Shown one piece after another: positions 1 to 5,899 of a stretch of DNA of 6,920 nt. Both the position numbers and the translations under genes were made by a program. The notes under the pieces were generated by a model. The model was given only the letters and a program-made list of their open reading frames with translations, was not told the DNA's origin and did not search any database. The DNA comes from Desulfobacula sp. (GTDB lineage Bacteria; Desulfobacterota; Desulfobacteria; Desulfobacterales; Desulfobacteraceae), in NCBI GenBank assembly GCA_023139225.1, contig JAGLNZ010000290.1:1-6920 (forward strand), read 5' to 3'. Position 1 is the stretch's first letter. Every line of letters begins with the position of its first letter.

Positions 1-5
1 ATGTA

Positions 6-524
6 ATGAACAACAAGGCCTTTTATATTAATATCATCAGTCAGTGTGAGGATCTTGTTCATGAAGGAAAAGACCCAAAGCCTGATATTAACGACATCAT
101 ATCCAGTATAAAGGCATATGAAAAGGAACTTGAGTCTTTTGCCCTGAGACATCAGCGATTTGCTGTCCTGGGATTTTCCATACAGGATTCCAGCGAGCTT
201 TACCAGATCACCAACCATTATCTGGAAGATTTTCCAAGGCTTCAGAAAGTTTTGTCAAAAGCCCTGCACGACAACCTTTATAAAATTGATATTTTTCTGG
301 CAGAGGCTGACACATTGATTGCAAAGGACAAATTCAGAATCAACCTGTGCAGCCATGATGCATACGGTATTGACACCGTAAGAAACCCCCTCTGGTCAGC
401 CTATTGGTACATGGACCGGCACGACAAGGTGGTCAAGGAATTTTTACGTCTCGGGTTTAAGACCGGCGATACCATCGGCATTGATATTGATGCTGAAGGC
501 CGGCCCATAATTTCCCGGCATTAA
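6..524 (+). CDS. hypothetical protein, 172 aa, unrecognised family; start may lie upstream
   Basis: I do not recognise this protein and assign no function. It looks soluble and cytoplasmic: there is no signal peptide or membrane segment. The N-terminal two thirds is rich in charged and helix-forming residues (about 10-110). The centre has several aromatics (W130, Y133, W134, Y135). The C-terminus has a short Gly/Asp-rich stretch, FKTGDTIGIDIDAEGRP (151-167), of the kind seen in beta hairpins. The ATG at 6 overlaps a TAA at 4-6 (TAATG), which would suit translational coupling to a gene ending just left of the window. However, no in-frame stop is visible upstream (the preceding codon is GTA), so the real start could be further left. 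It is separated from the Hyf-like operon by about 370 bases and is probably a separate transcription unit. Codon composition looks normal and the frame is uninterrupted, so it is likely a real gene. Confidence 0.7.
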   Translation: MNNKAFYINIISQCEDLVHEGKDPKPDINDIISSIKAYEKELESFALRHQRFAVLGFSIQDSSELYQITNHYLEDFPRLQKVLSKALHDNLYKIDIFLAEADTLIAKDKFRINLCSHDAYGIDTVRNPLWSAYWYMDRHDKVVKEFLRLGFKTGDTIGIDIDAEGRPIISRH

Positions 525-663
525 TTGTGAGGTAAAAAGAATATTTCAGTACTATGAAGGTGTGATAGATGCCTTTTCTCAATCTTATTTTTCAGTCCAA
601 AGATAATATATGTGAACTTAAATTTATCGAACCTTAAGGCCATTGTCCCATTCTCTTGAAAAT

Positions 664-677
664 TTGATATTTATCAA
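664..677. promoter_or_regulatory. perfect FNR-type (CRP/FNR family) binding site
   Basis: The sequence TTGAT-ATTT-ATCAA matches the FNR consensus TTGAT-N4-ATCAA in all ten specified positions. FNR-family regulators bind such sites and often activate anaerobic genes from a position centred near -41.5. Here the centre (670.5) lies about 32 bases upstream of a TATATT hexamer at 703-708. That would put it around -42 to -45 relative to a start near 712-715, close to the classical class II activator arrangement. Which CRP/FNR-family protein would bind (FNR, HcpR-like, CooA-like or other) cannot be told from the site. The AT-rich setting raises the chance of a random match, but a perfect 10/10 match in 370 bases is still unlikely. 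Confidence 0.5.
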
Positions 678-702
678 TAATTTTAATCGTCGGATTCTAT
701 TC

Positions 703-708
703 TATATT
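703..708 (+). promoter_or_regulatory. candidate -10 element of an FNR-type dependent promoter
   Basis: TATATT differs from the TATAAT consensus at one position. There is no good -35 hexamer at the right distance, which is typical when an activator replaces it, and the FNR-type box sits just upstream. A transcript from here would have a leader of about 180 bases before the hyfB-like start codon. AT-rich DNA gives many such hexamers, so this call depends on the neighbouring box. Confidence 0.3.
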
Positions 709-743
709 TCACAATTATATCGCATCAATGGTGGTACAATACA

Positions 744-766
744 AATTAATTAAGCCTTAATTAATT
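744..766. repeat. perfect 23-bp palindrome (11-bp arms, 1-bp centre)
   Basis: The left arm AATTAATTAAG and the right arm CTTAATTAATT are exact reverse complements around a single central C at 755. Arms of this length with no mismatch suggest a dimeric-regulator operator. As RNA it would form a weak, almost all A-U stem with a three-base loop and no following T tract, so it is unlikely to be a terminator. It lies between the two promoter-like element sets. The arms are made of simple TTAA/AATT units, which reduces the weight of the symmetry. Confidence 0.45.
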
Positions 767-777
767 GATAGGAATAT

Positions 778-790
778 TGACATAGTGTCA
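778..790. repeat. short inverted repeat TGACA-TAG-TGTCA followed by T runs
   Basis: The 5-bp arms are perfect reverse complements with a 3-bp centre. Two T runs follow (six T at 794-799 and nine at 803-811). Read as RNA, this is a weak hairpin plus U tracts and could be a poor intrinsic terminator. Read as DNA, it could be an operator, and its left arm overlaps a TTGACA hexamer (777-782). The odd spacing does not fit the even CRP/FNR-family symmetry. I cannot choose between these readings. Confidence 0.25.
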
Positions 791-818
791 GGATTTTTTA
801 CATTTTTTTTTAATTTTC

Positions 819-847
819 TTGACAATAAACAAGTTCTGCCTTAATAA
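819..847 (+). promoter_or_regulatory. candidate sigma-70-type promoter for the hyf-like operon
   Basis: A consensus -35 hexamer TTGACA (819-824) is followed after 17 bases by TAATAA (842-847), a weak -10 match. TAAAAT at 845-850 is a better hexamer but at a 20-base spacing. Transcription would start near 854, about 45 bases before the hyfB-like ATG, which is a normal leader length. The perfect -35 and its position just ahead of the first gene support it; the imperfect -10 and AT-rich background weaken it. Confidence 0.4.
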
Positions 848-897
848 AATTGGATTTAACCTTATAAAAATAGAACCAAAAGTAAAGCGGGAAAACA

Positions 898-2856
898 ATG
901 AGTCAATTTTTTATGTCAATACTGATAATCGTATTCGGGGGGTTTTTATCCCTTATTTTAGCACGGCAATTTAAGTTGATGAAGATGGTTGCGGTTTTTT
1001 CGTTAAGCGCCGGTTGTTTTTGGGGATTATTCGATGCTGTGACAAAACTTATGCAGTCAGGCAGTGATGCAGCATCCTTTAAATATCTGAATGTTTTTTC
1101 TTTGGCTTTTCAAATTGACGGGCTTTCTGCATTTTTTCTTGTGGTTATTTTTGCGGTTTGCCTTGTTGCCGTCATTTACAGTTTTCATTACATGGATCAT
1201 TCCGGCGAAGCGGTGAGAACCGCTGTCCACTATTTTTTCTTCAGCATCCTGATTGCCTCCATGGCATTGGTTGTGACCGCAGCAAATATGATTACATTCA
1301 TGCTTTCCTGGGAAATCATGTCTCTGTCATCCTTTTTTCTGGTTATTTACAATTATGAGTCTTCTGAAAACCGAAAGGCGGGTTATCTGTATTTTGTTTT
1401 TTCCCATGTGGGAGCCATGTTTATATTCGCAGCATTTGGAATTGTTTACGGTTATACCGGCAGCTTTGGATTCGGAGCTATGGATTCTATTCCGGAAACT
1501 GCAAAAATTGTGGTATTCATTTTTTCTTTTATTGGTTTTGGCTCAAAAGCAGGCGTATTCCCATTCCATGTCTGGCTGCCCCATGCCCATCCTGCAGCTC
1601 CCAGCCATATTTCTGCCGTTATGTCCGGCGTCATGATAAAAATCGGTATTTACGGTATTGTAAAAATGTATACACTGCTGAACTTTCACACGCCCCTTTT
1701 TGGGAATATCGTTCTTGTTGCCGGAGTGGTTTCAGGTATCCTGGGGGTTGTTTATGCTTTGGGGCAACATGATCTCAAACGATTACTGGCCTATCACAGT
1801 GTTGAAAATATCGGCATTATCTTAATCGGATTAGGCATTGGAATGATTGGTGTTTCATCTGGAAATCCTTTGATGGCGGTTCTTGGATTTTCAGGAGGTT
1901 TTCTTCACGTTCTTAACCATTCTATTTTCAAATCCGTCTTGTTTATGGGGGCTGGAATGGTTCTTCATAAAACAGGAACACGTACCATTGATGCTCTGGG
2001 TGGGTTGCTAAAAAAAATGAAAATTACCGGGGCAACGTTTATTATCGGCTCTCTGGCCATCTGTGGGCTTCCGCCCTTTAACGGGTTTGTAAGTGAATTT
2101 TTCATTTATATCGGCGGATTTAAAGGTATTGGTCTTGAAAATTCTGCTTTTGTCATGAGTATATTTGCAATTATCAGCCTGGCAGTTATCGGGGGGCTGG
2201 CATTAGCCTGCTTTACCAAGGTGGTTGGTGTTGTTTTTCAAGGTGAGCCCAGAACTAAAGCAGCTGTTAACGTGGATGAAAAAGGTTCAACCATGCTGGC
2301 ATCCATGCTGATTCTTGCAGGTGCCTGTATTTTCATTGGTATATTTCCCGGGGCGTTTATTCAGATGTCTATCAAAGCTGTTTCTGCTTTGGGCCTGGGA
2401 TATGGTCATGTCCCTCTTGAACCCTTTGGGCAGATGACAGCAAATATTACATTTGCAGCAATGGTTTTCCTTGTCTCTTTACTGGTTGTAATTGCCATTC
2501 GCTGGTTTTATTACAGAGGTAAAACCATTACAAAATCCGGGACATGGGGATGTGGTTTTACACAGCCAACTGCTAAAATGCAGTATACCGGGTCTTCCTA
2601 TGCAGCTTCTATCCTTGAATTTTTCAGTCCGGCTGCACCATTAGATGAAGATCATCCAAAAATTAAAGGACGATTTCCCGAAAAGACATATTACAAAAGT
2701 CATGTAAATGATATTGCAGAACTTAATATGAAAGGGGTTATCGTTAATCCGGTGTTGTTTATATTTGATAAATTGAGATGGATTCAGCATGGTGATATCC
2801 ATCTGTATATTGGTTATATTTTACTGGCAATCGTGCTGCTGTTGTTTTTTATATAA
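898..2856 (+). CDS. hyfB: hydrogenase-4 component B-like antiporter subunit (NuoL/M family), HyfB-type
   Basis: Large integral membrane subunit of a Hyf/Ehr-type complex, expected to translocate H+ or Na+ across the cytoplasmic membrane. At 652 aa it is close to the usual HyfB size (about 670). It has about 14-16 hydrophobic helices. Antiporter-type residues are visible: Glu139 in the TM5-like segment (SWEIMSLSSFF), Lys217 in GFGSKAGVFPFHVWLPHAHP (213-232), Lys248 after VMSGVMI, DLKRLLAYHSVEN (292-304), Lys345 in NHSIFKSVLF, and Lys441 in CFTKVVG. The HyfB/HycC-type C-terminal extension is present: TWGCGF (549-554), MQYTGSSYA (561-569), a polar linker, then IQHGDIHLYIGYIL (629-642) before the final helix. 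The start at ATG 898 is preceded by only a weak purine stretch (GGGA, 889-892), and no internal ATG has a better one. It is first in the operon; no HyfA-type ferredoxin gene precedes it in the window. The family is certain; the symbol is by homology only. Confidence 0.93.
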   Translation: MSQFFMSILIIVFGGFLSLILARQFKLMKMVAVFSLSAGCFWGLFDAVTKLMQSGSDAASFKYLNVFSLAFQIDGLSAFFLVVIFAVCLVAVIYSFHYMDHSGEAVRTAVHYFFFSILIASMALVVTAANMITFMLSWEIMSLSSFFLVIYNYESSENRKAGYLYFVFSHVGAMFIFAAFGIVYGYTGSFGFGAMDSIPETAKIVVFIFSFIGFGSKAGVFPFHVWLPHAHPAAPSHISAVMSGVMIKIGIYGIVKMYTLLNFHTPLFGNIVLVAGVVSGILGVVYALGQHDLKRLLAYHSVENIGIILIGLGIGMIGVSSGNPLMAVLGFSGGFLHVLNHSIFKSVLFMGAGMVLHKTGTRTIDALGGLLKKMKITGATFIIGSLAICGLPPFNGFVSEFFIYIGGFKGIGLENSAFVMSIFAIISLAVIGGLALACFTKVVGVVFQGEPRTKAAVNVDEKGSTMLASMLILAGACIFIGIFPGAFIQMSIKAVSALGLGYGHVPLEPFGQMTANITFAAMVFLVSLLVVIAIRWFYYRGKTITKSGTWGCGFTQPTAKMQYTGSSYAASILEFFSPAAPLDEDHPKIKGRFPEKTYYKSHVNDIAELNMKGVIVNPVLFIFDKLRWIQHGDIHLYIGYILLAIVLLLFFI

Positions 2857-2872
2857 ATAAAGGGAAGATTTC

Positions 2873-3790
2873 ATGATTGAATCCATTATCCTTTGGTTGC
2901 TTGCAATTTTACTAGCGCCTTTTTTTTCAGCCATTATGTTTAAAGTAAAGGCGTTTTTCGGAGGAAGAAAGGGATCACCCCTGCTGATTAATTATTATAC
3001 TCTGATCAAGCTTTTTAAGAAGGGATCTGTTTATAGTACCAGTACTACTGCTGTTTTTAAACTTGGACCCATTATTTCATTTACTTCTGCAATCACTGTG
3101 CTCATGTTTTTGCCCATTGCCGGACACCACCCGATTTTTTCATTTAACGGGGATGTTATTTTTATTTTATATTTAATGGGACTTGGCCGTTTCTTTACGA
3201 TTGCTGCAGCCATGGATACAGCGTCTCCCTTTGAAGGCATGGGGGCTGCAAGAGAAGCCTATTTCCCGATCATCTGTGAAGCTGCCATGTTCATGATTTT
3301 AATTTTTTTCTATCGGTTGACCGGGCACTTGCAGCTATCGGCTTATTTTACAGGAGATAATACCATTGCACTGTGGAATTTGGGCGGTGCTCCTTTATTA
3401 TTTATAGTGATTTCTTTTTTTATTATTCTGTTGACGGAAAATTCAAGGGTTCCTGTTGATGATCCTGCCACACACCTGGAACTTACAATGATCCATGAAG
3501 TCATGGTTTTAGATCACAGCGGACCTGATTTGGGACTCATTGAACTGGGATCATTTTGTAAACTTTTTTTCTATTCAACAATAGTTTCAAGACTGATTTT
3601 ACCGTTTGATTTTAAGATTTCGGCAATGGGTTATTTTGTTTTTGTCCTGGGGCTTATCATCGTATATGTGGCTATCGGCCTTACGGAATCCGTCATAGCC
3701 CGTTACAGAATGGATAAAGTGCCGCAATTTGTTCTGACATCATTTGCCTTGGCCTTTTTTGCAACCATTATCACTTTGGAGTTTATCTAA
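2873..3790 (+). CDS. hyfC: hydrogenase-4 component C-like membrane anchor (NuoH family), HyfC/HycD-type
   Basis: NuoH/HycD-family membrane subunit, 305 aa, the normal size for HyfC. It anchors the soluble catalytic module to the antiporter subunits. About eight hydrophobic helices are visible. Family loops are clear: GGRKGSPLLINYYTLIKLFKK (30-50, cytoplasmic loop after TM1), DTASPFEGMGAAREAYF (115-131), ENSRVP starting at 189, then VDDPATHLELTMIHE (195-209) and LDHSGPDLGLIELG (213-226). The acidic and charged residues of these loops (Glu189, Arg192, Asp196, Asp197, His201, Glu203, Glu209) are those conserved across the family and lie at the junction with the hydrophilic arm. The gene starts 16 bases after the hyfB-like stop behind a good ribosome binding site (AGGGAAG, 2861-2867). 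Its TAA overlaps the next ATG by one base. Confidence 0.94.
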   Translation: MIESIILWLLAILLAPFFSAIMFKVKAFFGGRKGSPLLINYYTLIKLFKKGSVYSTSTTAVFKLGPIISFTSAITVLMFLPIAGHHPIFSFNGDVIFILYLMGLGRFFTIAAAMDTASPFEGMGAAREAYFPIICEAAMFMILIFFYRLTGHLQLSAYFTGDNTIALWNLGGAPLLFIVISFFIILLTENSRVPVDDPATHLELTMIHEVMVLDHSGPDLGLIELGSFCKLFFYSTIVSRLILPFDFKISAMGYFVFVLGLIIVYVAIGLTESVIARYRMDKVPQFVLTSFALAFFATIITLEFI

Positions 3791-4434
3791 TGATACTACA
3801 TCCGGTTGATACCATTTTGTCACTTGTATTGCTCTCGGTTTTATTTTCCTTTGGGTCCAGCCGGCTCCCGGGGCTTATAAAAGTACTTGCGTTTCAAGGA
3901 ATTGTTGTGTCTATGGTTCCTTTTTTTATTGGTCATGATATGAATGGCGGTGGAATAGTCTTTACCTTTGTAACATTATTAATCAGAGGCATTATTATTC
4001 CAATGAGCATTTACATCGCCATAAAAAAGGTGGCCATCAAAAGAGAGGTGGAACCCATTATCGGGTATCATGCTTCCATACTATGCGGCCTTGGATTAAT
4101 CGTTGCAGCAACCTATATCAGTCGGCAGTTGAATATTGTGTCCATCAGTGACTATAAGCTTTTATTTCCTACAGCCATAGCGCTTCTGGTTGCAGGAATG
4201 TTTCTTTTAATGGCAAGAAGAAATGCCATTGCCATGGTATTGGGTTACATCATGATGGAAAATGGAATTTATCTTGTGGGAACAACCATTTCAATTCGTG
4301 CCCGCCATATTGTTGAATTCGGGATTTTGCTGGATGTGCTTGCCGGCGTTATGATAATGGCCATTATACTTCAAAATATCAAACGAACATTTGATGATGT
4401 TGATACGGCAAATTTACGAACATTAAAGGAATAG
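3790..4434 (+). CDS. hyfE: hydrogenase-4 component E-like membrane subunit (NuoK-like C-terminal part), HyfE-type
   Basis: A 214-aa membrane protein, matching the HyfE length of about 216 aa. It has six or seven hydrophobic segments. The C-terminal half resembles NuoK: ARRNAIAMVLGYIMMENGIY (142-161) carries the membrane-embedded Glu157 expected to take part in ion translocation, followed by FGILLDVLAGVMIM (177-190) with Asp182 and the typical cytoplasmic tail NIKRTFDDVDTANLRTLKE (196-214). The ATG sits in a TAATG overlap with the preceding stop, and a GGAG (3778-3781) lies eight bases upstream, so translation is probably coupled. In the complex this subunit is expected between HyfC and the antiporter-like subunits. 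Confidence 0.93.
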   Translation: MILHPVDTILSLVLLSVLFSFGSSRLPGLIKVLAFQGIVVSMVPFFIGHDMNGGGIVFTFVTLLIRGIIIPMSIYIAIKKVAIKREVEPIIGYHASILCGLGLIVAATYISRQLNIVSISDYKLLFPTAIALLVAGMFLLMARRNAIAMVLGYIMMENGIYLVGTTISIRARHIVEFGILLDVLAGVMIMAIILQNIKRTFDDVDTANLRTLKE

Positions 4435-4444
4435 GTATTATTTC

Positions 4445-5899
4445 ATGGTAGAAATCGTTTTTCTGACACCTTTTATAACCGGCATTATTGCTTTTTTCCT
4501 TCCAAAAGCGATCAGCCGGCAACTTTTAGTAGCGACCGGAGCCATTCATCTTTTTCTTTCACTTTTCCTATGGAAAAACAGACCGGAAGCAATTTTTAAA
4601 AGCTATTTTGCCGTGACACCCGAAGGACTGTTATCTCTTTTGGTGATTTCATTGTTGTTTTTCCTGATTTCCATCTATACGGTTGCGTATCTTAAAGAAA
4701 GTGACATCCAGAAAGAAAATATTTTTACAGGCTCCATGATCCTGTTTTTATCAACCATGACAATGGTAACGCTATCGGATCATATCATGGTAATGTGGAT
4801 CGCTATTGAAGCCACAACCCTTGCCAGCGCGCCGCTTATCTATACTCACAGAACTTCTGCATCCCTTGAAGCCACCTGGAAATATGTACTCATATGTTCG
4901 GTTGGTATTGCCATGGCACTCTTAGGGTCAGTCTTTATTACACTGGCCATGGACATTGGTAATGTTGATGCACCGCTTTCTTTTTCAGCACTTACAAAGG
5001 TCGCGGGAGAGCTTGATCCCATGTGGCTCAAAGCAGGGTTTGTATTCATACTTGTGGGATATGGAACAAAAATGGGTCTTGCGCCCATGCACACATGGCT
5101 TCCCGATGCCCATAGCGAAGCCCCAAGTCCTGCTTCAGCATTATTGTCCGGTGTGCTTTTAAACTGCGCGTATCTGGGTATTTTTAAGACAAATAAAATT
5201 ATGCATGCAGCCGGGTTAAATGATTTTTCAGGCACGATTCTCATTGTTTTTGGCCTGATGTCCATTCTGGCAGCAGCGACATTTATTCTTAAACAAACCG
5301 AATATAAAAGGATGCTAGCCTATTCAAGTATCGAGAATATGGGGATCATCGCCTTTGGGACAGGAATTGGCGGTATCGGTGTGTATGGTGCCATGATATG
5401 CATGATTCACCATAGTCTGATTAAATCTTCTCTTTTTTTGTCATCAGGAAATATTTTACTGGGGTATGGGAATAGATTTATTGAAAACACAGGGGATATG
5501 GTAAAGCGTATGCCCAAAACATTTGTTGCTTTTTTTGGTGGTTTTGCCGGTATTTCAGGATTTCCTCCTTTTGGAATTTTTATTGGAGAAATGTTTATTA
5601 TTGTGGGTGCATTTCGGACCGGTCATTTCCTTGCGGCAGGTATTTTTATTTTAAGCCTGTGTGTTATTTTTGCAGGTTTTGCCAACCAGGTAATGAAGAT
5701 TTCCTTTGATGATTTTAAAAAAGGTGATTTTAAAAAAGGCGGTTCAAATAAAATAATTGGTTTAAAAGAAAGGGCCAGCATGGTCTGGCCACAATATATA
5801 CTGCTGTTAACATCCCTGGTATTATGCTTTTATATGCCGGATACATTATATCAAACCATAATTGATGCAGTGACTGCCCTAGGCGGAGGACTTAAATGA
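4445..5899 (+). CDS. hyfF: hydrogenase-4 component F-like antiporter subunit (NuoL/M/N family), HyfF-type
   Basis: Second NuoM/N-like antiporter subunit, 484 aa, somewhat shorter than E. coli HyfF (about 526). About 14 helices are visible. Key elements: Glu122 in VMWIAIEATTLASAP (116-130), Lys146 in LEATWKYVLI, Lys209 in GYGTKMGLAPMHTWLPDAHS (205-224), Lys248 after CAYLGIF, EYKRMLAYSSIENMG (286-300), and Lys327 in HHSLIKSSLFLSSG (322-335). These form the usual chain of membrane charges for ion translocation. A cytoplasmic loop at about 421-433 holds a duplicated DFKKG unit (see findings). The gene begins 10 bases after the hyfE-like stop; the binding site is weak (AGGT, 4433-4436) with AAAGGA further up at 4425-4430. 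It ends in an ATGA overlap with the hyfG-like gene. HyfD, a further antiporter subunit of E. coli Hyf, is absent between hyfC and hyfE here. Confidence 0.94.
   Translation: MVEIVFLTPFITGIIAFFLPKAISRQLLVATGAIHLFLSLFLWKNRPEAIFKSYFAVTPEGLLSLLVISLLFFLISIYTVAYLKESDIQKENIFTGSMILFLSTMTMVTLSDHIMVMWIAIEATTLASAPLIYTHRTSASLEATWKYVLICSVGIAMALLGSVFITLAMDIGNVDAPLSFSALTKVAGELDPMWLKAGFVFILVGYGTKMGLAPMHTWLPDAHSEAPSPASALLSGVLLNCAYLGIFKTNKIMHAAGLNDFSGTILIVFGLMSILAAATFILKQTEYKRMLAYSSIENMGIIAFGTGIGGIGVYGAMICMIHHSLIKSSLFLSSGNILLGYGNRFIENTGDMVKRMPKTFVAFFGGFAGISGFPPFGIFIGEMFIIVGAFRTGHFLAAGIFILSLCVIFAGFANQVMKISFDDFKKGDFKKGGSNKIIGLKERASMVWPQYILLLTSLVLCFYMPDTLYQTIIDAVTALGGGLK
5882..5890 (+). promoter_or_regulatory. strong ribosome binding site that fixes the hyfG-like start
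   Basis: GGCGGAGGA lies inside the last codons of the hyfF-like gene, five bases before the ATG at 5896. It is the strongest Shine-Dalgarno match in the operon and supports the ATGA-overlap start. It may allow high or independent initiation of the catalytic-arm subunit. Confidence 0.6.

Larger units (their letters stand above)
525..897. other. gene-free AT-rich intergenic region upstream of the hyf-like operon
   Basis: This stretch of about 370 bases is clearly more AT-rich than the genes on either side. I see no convincing coding frame and no RNA gene. It holds an FNR-type box, two promoter-like element sets, a 23-bp perfect palindrome and a short inverted repeat followed by T runs; these are listed separately. 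I found no strong GC-rich hairpin plus T-tract terminator for the preceding gene. The region is most simply read as the control region of the downstream operon. Confidence 0.75.

Noticed and set aside
632..639. CCTTAAGG palindrome
   Set aside because: Only eight bases with no loop, no T tract and no partner site; expected by chance.
525..660. Intrinsic terminator for the hypothetical gene
   Set aside because: I found no stem of useful length followed by a T run after the stop codon; only scattered T-rich stretches.
732..748. TGGTAC as a sigma-54 -24 element
   Set aside because: The -12 element (TTGC-type) is missing at the required spacing; the bases there are AAATT-like.
4846..5265. 139-codon open frame on the minus strand
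   Set aside because: It is antisense to the conserved core of the hyfF-like gene (the TM7-TM8 region) and is composed of reverse-complement echoes of its conserved motifs; no independent coding evidence.
5711..5740. Programmed -1 frameshift site at the A6 runs in hyfF
   Set aside because: The runs are read as TTT AAA AAA GGN, which does not give the X-XXY-YYZ slippery heptamer in the zero frame, and the frame continues normally to the expected C-terminus.
898..5899. An Mrp-type Na+/H+ antiporter operon
   Set aside because: The NuoH-like and large-subunit-like genes in the same operon exclude a stand-alone Mrp antiporter, although the antiporter subunits are homologous.
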